From: Litorimonas sp963972195
GTDB lineage: Bacteria > Pseudomonadota > Alphaproteobacteria > Caulobacterales > Maricaulaceae
NCBI GenBank assembly: GCA_963972195.1
Contig: CAXATH010000013.1
Span: 12,870-76,869 of the forward strand
DNA length: 64,000 nt
Reading direction: 5' to 3'
Made by a program: the position numbers and the translations under genes. Below the pieces are notes generated by a model, which was given only the letters and a program-made list of their open reading frames with translations, was not told the DNA's origin and did not search any database. Shown here one piece after another: positions 1-9,214 of the stretch; the first letter of the stretch is position 1, and each line of letters begins with the position of its first letter.

Positions 1-2406
1 GGTCTCAAAACGCCTTTGGGAAAGAGCCAAACACAAACGGCGGCTCTTTCTGAATTTACACGCTTATCTGAAAAACCCGTATTGGATTGGCGAAATCCGA
101 ATTTTTCCCTGACATTTGATATTCCTGATATGAATTGGACATCTTCGCTTCGGTTAAGCCTCTCCGCCGACCCGGTGGGAAATATACCCCGAAACGCAGA
201 AATCTATGTGCAACTTAATCAAGAGTCTCCTGTCAAAATCAGCACAAAAGGTCGGGGTTTTGATGCTCTTTTAACGCTTGAAACGGCCAGCATCCGCCCC
301 CGCAATAATGTTCTAAACATCTTTTACGGCGTGCCAGCCGGGGCTGAATGCCTCCAACCCCAAAACGGGGCCTGGGTTTTAAATCTAGACAGATCTATTC
401 TTACTTTACGAAGCCGGACCAAATCCCGCGCTTTTAACATTGGCGATATTGAGGCTGCGTTTTCCAACCCCTTAAATGCGCCCAAAAACGTCAGTCTTCT
501 TGCTTTTGGCGATCAAAAAACACAATTCCAATCCCTTCTGGCTCAAGCTGTCGGGTTGCGATCAGCACAGATGCCCGAATTTACGCTGTCCCTTGGAACA
601 GGCGATATTGAATTCATCGCAGGGCGACGCGAAGTCATATCGCGACACATAAAAAACGAAGTTGTTCTACAGGTGAGCGGGCCGCGCCTCGCCCTGGATG
701 AGGGCCGACCCTTACGAGTTATCCTGACAGGGGATACGGATGAGGAGGTGTTAAATCTTTTGCAGGCTTTTGCTCAGTACCAACTTCCTGAAACGCGCCG
801 GACTCTCACCAGCACGGGTGAGCTAAAAATGCAGCGGCCTCTCTCGGAAGACACCGCGCTCCGGTCCGGTCAGACCAAGCTCTCTGATCTGGGATCGATG
901 GACATTCATCATAACTGGAATCCGAATAATGTGGGTCTACGCTTTGATGTGGAAGACCCGCTCGCGAGCCGGGGAGATATTCTGCTCCGCCTCGCCGCGC
1001 CGAAAGCCGTCGCGCACACAGAAAACACACTCACCCTCTCCTTGAATGGAAAATCTATCGGTCAAACGTCATTGGATAAGCGGAGTAAGTCTGTGGCTTT
1101 TCAAATTCCGCAGGGCGCATTGCAGGGACAGGATAACGTCCTGAAAGTGACGTCGGATATCGAAACCAAAAACCTGAACGGATGTTTAGGTCAGAGCTAT
1201 AGTCAAAACAGCCCGACATTCGGCAAGCACTCCCGGATTACGTTGACCTCCGAAACTGAAACGCCTCTCTCTGATTTGTCCCGCTTGACGGCGACGGGCG
1301 CGCCTTTTTCCGATGCAAATGGCAAAGAGACATTACTAGTTTTGCCGAAAAATAACGCTGATTATCAAGCGGCGCTTGGTCTGCTCGCCAAGCTCGCGGC
1401 AAAACAGGGTACAGGCTGGACAGAAGCGGAAGTGACGCGAGATTACACAAAAGTTGAAGCTTTAGCGAGACAGCGGAATGTTCTTTTCATTCTGCCAGCT
1501 GAGGACATTCCCCAGAAGGCAAAGTCTGCAGCCCCCAAATCATTCCTTTCCGCTTTAACTGGTAAATCGCAGGACGGAGAGAATCTGTTAACTGCAGAAG
1601 CCGAGCGCTACGCCTCGGCGGCGTCTCTGGGCGGGGGCTTTGCCTTTAAATCCGCGCAGCGCAACCGTATCGCAAATGGGGGCGTGGCCGCGCTTTACGC
1701 GTCGCCTTATCAGTTCGATAAAATCGCGGGAGTTATCACAAGTGTTCCGGGGGACTCGTTCGAAACTGCCCTTGAGAATTTATCCCAGCCAACGCATTGG
1801 AATCGATTGGAAGGCAGTGTTGCCCGCTGGAATGACAAGACAGTCTTAATGACGGAACTGTCTTCTCCTCTGCCGGAGTTTGTTCGATCCGTTTCCCCGG
1901 CTCCGTCCTCAGGTTATCAATTAGATTGGCCTGAAATTGATTTCGCGCCTGTAAGCTTTGCGCTGCCCGAATTAAAATGGCCCTCCGTAAATTGGGGAGA
2001 GCTGAAAGAGAAAGCTACCTTTTGGGAAAACGATGATGTTGTAACTGATAAAGAACATCAATCAGCAGTCTCCCTAAGAGGACTCTCTATTGTCGAAAAA
2101 GAGACGACGTTGCGAACTACGCCAAACGGCGCAAATTGGATATCGAATAAATGGGATTCCTTAAAAACATCCGTCTCTGGATTAGGTTTGGACGAGAAAA
2201 TTTCAAGCCTACAGAGCCGCGCTCACCAGTTGAAAACGACGTGGCGCGCGAATTGGAAACGCAGCTCTGTTTCTGGACGCCATGTTGAAAATTGGAGTTT
2301 GCAGAAAATAAGCGCGGCGGGCTTTCTGCTAATACTTCTTTTGGGGATGATCATGGTTTCAGTCGGCCTATCAAAGCCGCGTAACCGGGCCGACAAACCA
2401 TACTAA
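1..2406 (+). CDS. bcsB: BcsB-like cellulose synthase periplasmic subunit, 5' end cut by window
   Basis: The frame is open from base 1 (the first in-frame TTG is at 16), so the true start and the expected signal peptide lie left of the window; about 800 residues are visible. It reads as a BcsB-family protein, the periplasmic partner of the BcsA glycosyltransferase that helps pass cellulose out of the inner membrane. Visible support is a long beta-rich body with small Cys-containing patches (GAECLQ near residue 110, NGCLGQ near 390) and a single C-terminal membrane helix near residues 767-786 with a short basic tail, which is the BcsB layout. It converges on the histidine kinase gene 45 bp downstream. 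The family call is by sequence character; the rest of a bcs operon would have to lie to the left. Confidence 0.7.
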   Translation, partial: GLKTPLGKSQTQTAALSEFTRLSEKPVLDWRNPNFSLTFDIPDMNWTSSLRLSLSADPVGNIPRNAEIYVQLNQESPVKISTKGRGFDALLTLETASIRPRNNVLNIFYGVPAGAECLQPQNGAWVLNLDRSILTLRSRTKSRAFNIGDIEAAFSNPLNAPKNVSLLAFGDQKTQFQSLLAQAVGLRSAQMPEFTLSLGTGDIEFIAGRREVISRHIKNEVVLQVSGPRLALDEGRPLRVILTGDTDEEVLNLLQAFAQYQLPETRRTLTSTGELKMQRPLSEDTALRSGQTKLSDLGSMDIHHNWNPNNVGLRFDVEDPLASRGDILLRLAAPKAVAHTENTLTLSLNGKSIGQTSLDKRSKSVAFQIPQGALQGQDNVLKVTSDIETKNLNGCLGQSYSQNSPTFGKHSRITLTSETETPLSDLSRLTATGAPFSDANGKETLLVLPKNNADYQAALGLLAKLAAKQGTGWTEAEVTRDYTKVEALARQRNVLFILPAEDIPQKAKSAAPKSFLSALTGKSQDGENLLTAEAERYASAASLGGGFAFKSAQRNRIANGGVAALYASPYQFDKIAGVITSVPGDSFETALENLSQPTHWNRLEGSVARWNDKTVLMTELSSPLPEFVRSVSPAPSSGYQLDWPEIDFAPVSFALPELKWPSVNWGELKEKATFWENDDVVTDKEHQSAVSLRGLSIVEKETTLRTTPNGANWISNKWDSLKTSVSGLGLDEKISSLQSRAHQLKTTWRANWKRSSVSGRHVENWSLQKISAAGFLLILLLGMIMVSVGLSKPRNRADKPY

Positions 2407-2451
2407 AACAAGCATCACGAATTGAGAAATTTCCTATGGTCATTTGAATTT

Positions 2452-4068
2452 TCATTCCGCACGGGATGACGGAAGAGATACTGTGACCTGCGTTCCTTCC
2501 CCAAGCTGACTCTCAATATCAAATTCGCCTTGGTGTAATTCCGTCAGAGATTTTACCAAGGACAGTCCCAAACCGCTTCCGCGTTCCTCAGAGGATAGCC
2601 CGCTGGCCGATTGCGTATATGGCGTGCCGATCGTGACCAGGTCTTCTGCGCTGATGCCTTCTCCTTCATCCTCGACACACAGAACCAAAGCCCCGTTTTC
2701 CTCAAAGGCAGAGACAGAAACGCGGCCGCCCTTATGAGAGAATTTAATCGCGTTGGAGAGGAGATTTAAAAGGATTTGGCGAACGGCTTTGCGATCCGCT
2801 TCGATGAGGAGTGTCTCGTCGACTTCGACGGCCACGTCCAGACGTACTTCGGCCGCATCTGCCGCTGGACGGATCATTTTAACTGAGCTGCGAATGACAT
2901 CTGCGGCGTCGAACGTATCATATTGAAGTGTATATCTTCCGGCCTCGACCTTGGATAAGTCCAGGACGTCCCCGATCAAATCCAGCATGTGCTGGCCGCT
3001 ATCATGAATAAGATCAGCATATTCCGCATATTTGGACGGTAAGGGTCCGAAAAGCCTAGAGCGCATCATGTCGGAGAAGCCGATAATGGCGTTGAGCGGC
3101 GTCCGAAGTTCGTGGCTGACCCCGGCAAAAAAGAGGGTTTTGTCATCCGTTTCACGCGCAGCCAGCGCCTGACTGCGGCGTAAATCCTCTATTCTTTGTT
3201 CTTCGGCTGTCCGGTCGATAACATGGAGTACAAGCCGGCCCTCACTTTTCGGGGCAATGTAGCATTCGATAACCGCAGCTGAATTGTCTCGTTCTGGCAA
3301 GTTCAGACGGGTGGACCAAGGCTGTTTCGTTTCGCGGACCTTTTCAACGGCGCCCATCAAAGCGGCTTGCTCAGCAGCATCGGTCAACAAATTTTGCAAT
3401 CTCACCTTCGAATGCTCTGGCGCAATATCAAATATTTGCCGAGCGTCTTGATTGGCAGTGATTAATGTTCCTTTTTTGGAGAACTCTAAAACTCCGCCTT
3501 GAACGCCCGCATATTTTTGAGTCGGGTGAGACAAGCCCGCAGCCTCATCTAAAGAACCGCGCCCTCTAAGTTGGGCTGACGCGAAAAGTGTTCCGATAAT
3601 TAGCGCGATCAAACCGACGAGCCCGGTTTGGGTCGACCAGAGACGTTGCATTTCGTCAAGAGGCGTTTCCGGGATAGCGCCGCGCAAAGTGGCAAAATAA
3701 AGAAGTCCGGCCAGAATGGCGGACATAACCAATGCCTCAACAATTTTTTCCTGCCGAAACAGAGCGGCCATAATCGGCGCCGTTAAAAACAATACCGCAA
3801 GCGGCACAACGCCGACAAATAGGCAGGTGATAATCGCAAGGGCCAGCCAGCTCAGAAGCACCAGAATTTGCGCCCATTCCTTTTCTATGAAGAAACTTAG
3901 CAAAACGGAGAGCATTGCCGGCAAGGCCCCGATCAGAGCCGGCCCGGCCAAATCCAGTGGATCAATGCCGCGCAACAGAGCCGCGGCAAAAGCGGTCGCT
4001 ATAACCGCAAGCCATATCAAGCTGGGCACTAAAATCGCGCGTTTGGTATCTGCATAAGTCAAATGCAA
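2452..4068 (-). CDS. Membrane sensor histidine kinase, DivJ/PleC-like
   Basis: About six hydrophobic segments fill residues 11-165, a PAS-like region follows at 190-300, then HisKA with the phospho-accepting His at about 319 (VSHELRTPLN), then the HATPase domain with N (LLNLLSNAIKF), G1 (DEGEGI) and G2 (GSGLGLSL) boxes. The HisKA block resembles the DivJ/PleC family of alphaproteobacteria, which phosphorylate or dephosphorylate DivK and PleD in cell-cycle control. The several N-terminal membrane helices favour DivJ over PleC. There is no receiver domain, so it is not a CckA-type hybrid. The start shown is a TTG with a purine-rich stretch directly before it; a second TTG two codons on has better spacing and may be the real start. 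The substrate assignment is inference. Confidence 0.75.
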   Translation of the reverse strand: MHLTYADTKRAILVPSLIWLAVIATAFAAALLRGIDPLDLAGPALIGALPAMLSVLLSFFIEKEWAQILVLLSWLALAIITCLFVGVVPLAVLFLTAPIMAALFRQEKIVEALVMSAILAGLLYFATLRGAIPETPLDEMQRLWSTQTGLVGLIALIIGTLFASAQLRGRGSLDEAAGLSHPTQKYAGVQGGVLEFSKKGTLITANQDARQIFDIAPEHSKVRLQNLLTDAAEQAALMGAVEKVRETKQPWSTRLNLPERDNSAAVIECYIAPKSEGRLVLHVIDRTAEEQRIEDLRRSQALAARETDDKTLFFAGVSHELRTPLNAIIGFSDMMRSRLFGPLPSKYAEYADLIHDSGQHMLDLIGDVLDLSKVEAGRYTLQYDTFDAADVIRSSVKMIRPAADAAEVRLDVAVEVDETLLIEADRKAVRQILLNLLSNAIKFSHKGGRVSVSAFEENGALVLCVEDEGEGISAEDLVTIGTPYTQSASGLSSEERGSGLGLSLVKSLTELHQGEFDIESQLGEGTQVTVSLPSSRAE

Positions 4069-4210
4069 TCCTTTCGACCTTTAACAGGGTATAGAACACG
4101 TTTTTTGAGTCGTTTGACCAGTCAATTCGCGTGAGAGGTGTAATTTTTGCACAGCCTTCGGATAGGGCCTTGCCCTTGTGAGAACCGTCAAAGCCTCCTA
4201 TTTCAAGAGT

Positions 4211-4639
4211 ATGAGCGAGACCTTACCTGACGACATAAGCGATTTGATTTCCGATTTCGAATTTCTCGACAATTGGGAAGACCGATATATGCACGTGATT
4301 GACATGGGGAAATCGCTGCCCCCGTTGGAGCCAGCCCTGAAAACAGAGGCGACCAAAGTCAAAGGCTGCGTCAGTCAGGTGTGGCTGATCAGCGAGCAAG
4401 AGGGCGAAAAAGATCCGGTTCTGCGCTTTCAGGGGGATAGCGACGCCCATATCGTCAAAGGACTTGTGGCTATAGTCTTGGTCATTTTCTCAGGACGAAA
4501 AGCGTCGAAAATTTTGAGCCTTGATGCCAAATCGATACTAGGAAAGCTCGGTCTGTCCGAACACCTTTCCCCGCAACGCTCAAATGGATTGAACGCGATG
4601 GTCGCCCGAATAAAGGCGGAAGCCGAAGCGCTCGCCTGA
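4211..4639 (+). CDS. sufE: SufE-family sulfur acceptor protein
   Basis: The product is about 142 residues, the usual SufE length. SufE takes persulfide sulfur from the cysteine desulfurase SufS and stimulates Fe-S cluster assembly in the cytoplasm. The conserved acceptor Cys lies in KGCVSQVW (Cys53), preceded by the family-typical acidic N-terminus and an LPPLEPALK-like stretch. I chose the ATG at 4211 (MSETLPDD) over an upstream in-frame GTG at 4178 because it gives the normal family N-terminus. It is divergent from the histidine kinase, with about 140 bp of shared upstream DNA, and no suf operon surrounds it, as is common in alphaproteobacteria. Confidence 0.88.
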   Translation: MSETLPDDISDLISDFEFLDNWEDRYMHVIDMGKSLPPLEPALKTEATKVKGCVSQVWLISEQEGEKDPVLRFQGDSDAHIVKGLVAIVLVIFSGRKASKILSLDAKSILGKLGLSEHLSPQRSNGLNAMVARIKAEAEALA

Positions 4640-4641
4640 CA

Positions 4642-5490
4642 TCAATCGAAAACCGAGGCAATTGACTCTGGCGTTATGCCTTCTTTCAAGTCCCGAATTT
4701 CGAAATACATGGCCGCTACCGCGGCTGAATTAATCATAACAGCGAAACATTGAGCTAAAGCTGAGACAAATGAGTTCACAACCCAAAAAGTAACACTCGC
4801 ACCTGTCAAAGCCGCAGTATTTGGATCTCCAAACGGAACTGAAAAAAGTGCTATTACGATGCTGAACACGAATGATATGATGGTTAAGATTATCGTAACA
4901 AGAAGTATCCATCGTTTATATCCTTTCGTTAATTCCCAAGACCGAGACAAAGTCTCTAATACACCTGTCTTTTCTACGAGAAGAACTGGAATAACTAGAT
5001 ACCATCCTAGTAAAAGAAATATGCCGGGAATAATTAAGAGCATAAATCCAACCATAAGCCCCAAGAAATAAATAAATAAGACCCCAATTAACGGTAAAAA
5101 TAGAGCGAGCGCTGTACGACTGGACCGCTTTAGGCTGACTTCTTCATCTGCAAAATCTTTGAAACAGGCATGTGTCAGTATCGCTGAAACAACACTATAA
5201 GCCGCAATATAAACGAGGAAGCCAATAACGCTTCCAATTACTGTGGCGAAAAAAAGCTCCCCGCTCACTTCACCGTCAGACATCATGCCTTCCCCGCCGT
5301 AAATAAAGAGGGGCCAAAGGCCGACCAGAAATAGCGGAATTCCAACAACAACAAAACACAACAATCCGAACTTTACAAAATTGTGCTTAATAACTGAAAA
5401 CGTGCGGCCCAAGACCCGCCCCACCTCGAATTGCGGCTTCGGGCTTTGCCACTCAAATTGCGGTGGTTGGGAATTTATTTCGTCTGCCAT
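4642..5490 (-). CDS. Polytopic membrane protein, GPDPase membrane-domain-like
   Basis: The 282-residue product begins with a hydrophilic stretch of about 30 residues (MADEINSQPPQFEW) and then has about six membrane helices, including VGIPLFLVGLWPLFIY and LMVGFMLLIIPGIFLLLGWY. The helix pattern and the central IIPGIFLLLGWYLVIPVLLVE type of segment resemble uncharacterised proteins related to the membrane domain of glycerophosphodiester phosphodiesterases. No catalytic residues of an enzyme are recognisable. It stops 2 bp from the convergent sufE gene and starts 19 bp after the HNH nuclease gene, so it is probably co-transcribed with that gene. Function unknown. Confidence 0.7.
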   Translation of the reverse strand: MADEINSQPPQFEWQSPKPQFEVGRVLGRTFSVIKHNFVKFGLLCFVVVGIPLFLVGLWPLFIYGGEGMMSDGEVSGELFFATVIGSVIGFLVYIAAYSVVSAILTHACFKDFADEEVSLKRSSRTALALFLPLIGVLFIYFLGLMVGFMLLIIPGIFLLLGWYLVIPVLLVEKTGVLETLSRSWELTKGYKRWILLVTIILTIISFVFSIVIALFSVPFGDPNTAALTGASVTFWVVNSFVSALAQCFAVMINSAAVAAMYFEIRDLKEGITPESIASVFD

Positions 5491-5509
5491 GGTACCTTGG
5501 ACGCTTAAT

Positions 5510-6094
5510 TTACTCTTTGAGCTCTATGTCCCAATAGAGGTAATCAAGCCAGCTGTCATGCAGATGATTTGGCGGAAACCTTCGGCCCTGTGCCTGTAAT
5601 TGATGCATGGTTGGCTGAAACGGCTTAACGAGCGGGTGCATGCCGGCCACTTTCGGATGGCGCCCCCCCTTTTTCAGGTTGCAGCTGGAGCAGGCTGCGA
5701 CGATATTCTTCCAAGTCGTTTTGCCGCCAAGCCGTCTTGGAATAACGTGATCAAAGGTAAGCTCGGTTTCGCTATGGCAGTAAACGCATTCAAATCCGTC
5801 CCGTAAAAATAAATTGAATCGCGTAAAAGCCGGCGCCCGGTTTTGCGGAACATAGTCTTTCAGAGCGACAACGCTCGGCATTTGCATTTCAAATGTCGCG
5901 GAGCGCACGCATTGCTCATAATGGTTGATGACATTGACGCGGTCGAGAAAGACGGCCTTTATCGCGTCTTGCCAGGACCAAAGGGAAAGCGGAAAATAGG
6001 AAAGAGGCTGATAATCCGCATTCAGAATAAGGCAGGGATAATTTCCACGAGCAACAGGTTTGGCATCCGAAATATTTATTTCAGCAAGGCTCAT
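5510..6094 (-). CDS. HNH endonuclease family protein
   Basis: The 194-residue protein carries a complete HNH module with a structural zinc site: Cys103-x2-Cys106, Asp115-His116 (TFDHVIPR), Asn130 and Cys135-x2-Cys138-Asn139. The N-terminus (LILNADYQPLSYFPLSLWSW) is typical of a chromosomal HNH family that is very common in alphaproteobacteria and is not tied to restriction systems. Its role is unknown; DNA repair or RNA/DNA processing has been suggested for relatives only by analogy. It is first in a likely two-gene unit with the downstream membrane protein. The upstream region (6095-6369) is shared with the divergent beta-propeller gene and should hold both promoters. Confidence 0.85.
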   Translation of the reverse strand: MSLAEINISDAKPVARGNYPCLILNADYQPLSYFPLSLWSWQDAIKAVFLDRVNVINHYEQCVRSATFEMQMPSVVALKDYVPQNRAPAFTRFNLFLRDGFECVYCHSETELTFDHVIPRRLGGKTTWKNIVAACSSCNLKKGGRHPKVAGMHPLVKPFQPTMHQLQAQGRRFPPNHLHDSWLDYLYWDIELKE

Positions 6095-6369
6095 CGGGCT
6101 TTCTCATCTCTGTGGGAGGATATTAAACAGCCGCGTCTTGGCCTCAGCGAGGAGGCATCATGATGATTCTGATAAAATAAATGACTGAAACCACTTACTC
6201 CAAAAAACTGTTTCGATACTTGGATAGATAATCAGAAAGACAGAGATGTGACAAGCAGAAGAAATTTTTCTTACATAACATAAGTTTAGCCAACACTTAT
6301 TGCCGATTTCAGAGGCGATGGCTGTAATTTTTGTTCGTCATCAAGCGTAATACCCCATTAGAAAGGCTC

Positions 6370-7674
6370 ATGCGATTCGCGGGATTAACAGTTTTCGCCA
6401 TGATAGTGACCGTAATGCACAGCGGCGCGTCTTTGGCTTGGGCGCAAAATTCTTCTTCCGGGCTCTACGCTGATCTCAGCCAGCCATCTGAAAGCACCCT
6501 CTCTATCAAAACTCAAAGCGGGCGTAATTTTGCGGCGCTGAGAGTCGGAGACGGACTCGTTTTTGAAAGACTATCACAAGACTTAGGGGTCATTTCGGCT
6601 CTCGCAAAAGACGCCTCCGGGACGCTTTACGTCGCGGACCGTACCGCAGGCAGGCTCTGGCGACTTCGAGACCGCAATCAAGATGGCCGATATGAATTCA
6701 AACAGGCTTTACCTCAGCGTTTTGATCAGCCATCCGGCTTGGCGATTAGCGGAAAAACAATTTATATCGCTGACCGAAATGCCGTCTGGGTGATGAATGG
6801 AATGAATCCCCCGCGAAAACTCGCTGGATTGGTCAACTCCGGCTCTAAAGGGGCGCATCACCCCCTGTCTCTCACCGAAAATGGAAAAACTCTTTATCTT
6901 GGCCTGAGCACGAAAGCGGGCGAAGCTAAACTTCTACAGCTGGATGTGGAAACCGGAGAAGCCGTTCTGGCTCAAAATAAAGAAACCGATCAGGAGATCA
7001 TAGCTTTAACCTCTTTTGGAGACGCATCCCCCTGGCTCGCGTTGGAGCATGGCATAGGCCCCTCTCTCAAGAATATAACACCTATCTCGTCCTCTCATTC
7101 GGTCAATTCTTTGGCGTTGCCGGCCTCTGCGGCGACTACTGACACCAGTGATTGGCCCGCGGCATTGGAGAATAAGGTCATAGTGTCCAGGCAATCGGGG
7201 AGCGGCTATGACGTCTTGGCGCTCCCGGCCGGATTTGGGCAAATTGACCTCCGAGCCAAAATAATATTTTCAGGGTTTATGTCTACTTCCGGGCGGTCCG
7301 TCTGGGGCAGGCCCGGACCACTTCTTTTTGACACTGAAGGTTTGATCGTTGCCGATTCAAAAAATGGAGATATTTATCGATTAAAGGCGGCTCCTATGCC
7401 TGTCGCCTCAGAACAAAATGAAGACCCCGCCACTCTCGCACCCCCGGATACTCAATCTCCAAAACCAATCGCCCAGGCCGGGCCGCCGGACATGCAGGTT
7501 TCGACAATTCGGGAGGGCAGTCAGATTGGGTCTGCCAGCGCCTTGAATCGCGGATCCAATCTGGATGTGGGCTCGACGATTATCCGTGACTATGAACCGC
7601 TCTCTCTTGATGAAAAGGACGGCGTGGAAGCTGAAGAAAGCAAAGCTGAACCCGAAGAGAAAGACGTCAGGTGA
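6370..7674 (+). CDS. Exported beta-propeller (sorbosone dehydrogenase/NHL-like) protein
   Basis: The product is about 434 residues. I chose the ATG at 6370 (preceded by GAAAGG) over a TTG at 6331 because it directly starts a signal peptide ending near LAWAQ. The mature part contains blade-like repeats such as SGTLYVADRTAGRLWRL, KTIYIADRNAVWVM and GLIVADSKNGDIYRL, as in soluble quinoprotein or sorbosone-dehydrogenase-type propellers. The quinone-binding and catalytic residues of a true dehydrogenase cannot be confirmed by eye. The tail of about 60 residues is Pro- and Glu-rich and probably disordered. It is likely periplasmic, stands alone, and converges with ppx. Confidence 0.65.
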   Translation: MRFAGLTVFAMIVTVMHSGASLAWAQNSSSGLYADLSQPSESTLSIKTQSGRNFAALRVGDGLVFERLSQDLGVISALAKDASGTLYVADRTAGRLWRLRDRNQDGRYEFKQALPQRFDQPSGLAISGKTIYIADRNAVWVMNGMNPPRKLAGLVNSGSKGAHHPLSLTENGKTLYLGLSTKAGEAKLLQLDVETGEAVLAQNKETDQEIIALTSFGDASPWLALEHGIGPSLKNITPISSSHSVNSLALPASAATTDTSDWPAALENKVIVSRQSGSGYDVLALPAGFGQIDLRAKIIFSGFMSTSGRSVWGRPGPLLFDTEGLIVADSKNGDIYRLKAAPMPVASEQNEDPATLAPPDTQSPKPIAQAGPPDMQVSTIREGSQIGSASALNRGSNLDVGSTIIRDYEPLSLDEKDGVEAEESKAEPEEKDVR

Positions 7675-7687
7675 TAAGCTTTTCTTT

Positions 7688-9214
7688 TCAAATCACGGCG
7701 TAATCCATATTGAGCTTAGAGGCGAGTTTCTTGAGCCGGAATTCAACTTGCTCCGTCAAAAGAGCTTTTTCTTTTGGCTCCGCGGTGAGAGTCAGACCCT
7801 TTTCGCTTTTTGCCAGAGTAAAACAATCCAGAAGTTCAGACGATCCGCCCGTCGCCACGATCCCCAAGCGGATCGCCGATCCCACCATGCCGGCGACTTC
7901 CTGTTGCTCTGGCGATAGCAGCGCGTCAATTATATCCGGCGCCGGTACATCTCGGCTTGCTGTGTAAGACCTGAACAGACATAGCGCGAGAAAGACGCGT
8001 TCAGCGTGATATAATCCGGCCACAGGCGCATAAAGGACTGCCGCAAAAATAGCTTCCGCGCGGTAATCAGGGTGCAAGTCCTTGCCAATTCCGGCCATCA
8101 GGCAGGCGGACTCGAAAATTCTCTTATCATCTTCGGAGTTGAAGACATCGGGAAAGAGCGGTCTGACGGGTTCAATAAAACGGATTAATGGCCGACCGAA
8201 GTTCTCGGTTTGAAGCGAGCCTTTGGCAAAGGCGCGGCATCCGTCAAATAACGGGTCACGTTGCCTTTGTGAGGTTGGAATCGCATTTTGAACCAGGCCT
8301 TCACGTAGCCCGGCCTGAGAAATAACAATTTCTCTGGGTTTAATTTTATCAATCAGGATTTCGAGCAAAATCGCGCTGTATGGCAAGGTCTCGGCCCGGC
8401 GACTACGCATGCCCGGCCAGCTAAAGACCGCCTCACGGCCCTGACCATATGCCCAGCGCGCGTGTTTTATCGCTTCTTTTGGAGGCAAGGTATATGCCTG
8501 CAATGTCCGTAAAGGATAACCCGAACGAGCCTGATGAATAGACGCCAAGTTCCGCCAAGCTCCGCCAATCAAATAAAGAGACTGGCCCCTTCCTTTTTTA
8601 AGCAAACTTGAATGCTCTGCGAGATGCACCTCGATGGCGGTTTTGGCATTTCGAATAATATCCACCGTCATTTCGGTCAGGTTCCCGCCCATCAGGTCAA
8701 ATGGGCCGAGCGGAAGCGACTGGCATTTGCCGACGACAGCCTCCTTCTCACCTTGTTTTATATTTACCAGCTCCAGACTCGCCCCGCCCAAATCCGCCGC
8801 CAAACCCGAGGCGCGCGGATGCATGGAGATCAATCCCATTGCGCTAAGACGCGCTTCTTCATCTCCGCTGATGGGCTCTATCTTCAAGCCGGTTTCAGAT
8901 TTAATTTTTCGGAGAAAGTGAGCAGCGTCCTCGGCTTCGCGTAGCGCCGCTGTTGCCCCGAAAATCAGAGGCGGTAAATTTCGCGCTTTGGCGATACGGG
9001 TGAAACGGGAGAGCGCTTGCAGGGTAAGGTCTTTCCCTTCTTCTGAAAGCTTTCCTGTCGATTTCAATGCCCGTCCCAGGCCCGCCAGAATTTTTTCATT
9101 ATATATCTCTGTGAAATGCGAGCCAAACACCTCATAAATCACCAAACGGACAGAGTTTGATCCAATATCGACAACCCCTATTTCGCGGCCAACAGCATTT
9201 TTTTTAAGCTTCAC
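7688..9214 (-). CDS. ppx: Exopolyphosphatase / guanosine pentaphosphatase family (Ppx/GppA)
   Basis: The 508-residue protein hydrolyses terminal phosphates of polyphosphate (Ppx) or converts pppGpp to ppGpp (GppA). The actin-like ATPase-fold motifs are visible: VVDIGSNSVRLVIYE near the N-terminus and AADLGGASLELV near residue 140. A C-terminal helical HD-like region follows, giving the long form typical of alphaproteobacteria. It starts with GTG, overlapping the ppk stop by 4 bp (GTGA), so the two are translationally coupled. Polyphosphate synthesis and breakdown are thus encoded as one unit. Which of the two substrates it prefers cannot be read from sequence. Confidence 0.92.
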   Translation of the reverse strand: MKLKKNAVGREIGVVDIGSNSVRLVIYEVFGSHFTEIYNEKILAGLGRALKSTGKLSEEGKDLTLQALSRFTRIAKARNLPPLIFGATAALREAEDAAHFLRKIKSETGLKIEPISGDEEARLSAMGLISMHPRASGLAADLGGASLELVNIKQGEKEAVVGKCQSLPLGPFDLMGGNLTEMTVDIIRNAKTAIEVHLAEHSSLLKKGRGQSLYLIGGAWRNLASIHQARSGYPLRTLQAYTLPPKEAIKHARWAYGQGREAVFSWPGMRSRRAETLPYSAILLEILIDKIKPREIVISQAGLREGLVQNAIPTSQRQRDPLFDGCRAFAKGSLQTENFGRPLIRFIEPVRPLFPDVFNSEDDKRIFESACLMAGIGKDLHPDYRAEAIFAAVLYAPVAGLYHAERVFLALCLFRSYTASRDVPAPDIIDALLSPEQQEVAGMVGSAIRLGIVATGGSSELLDCFTLAKSEKGLTLTAEPKEKALLTEQVEFRLKKLASKLNMDYAVI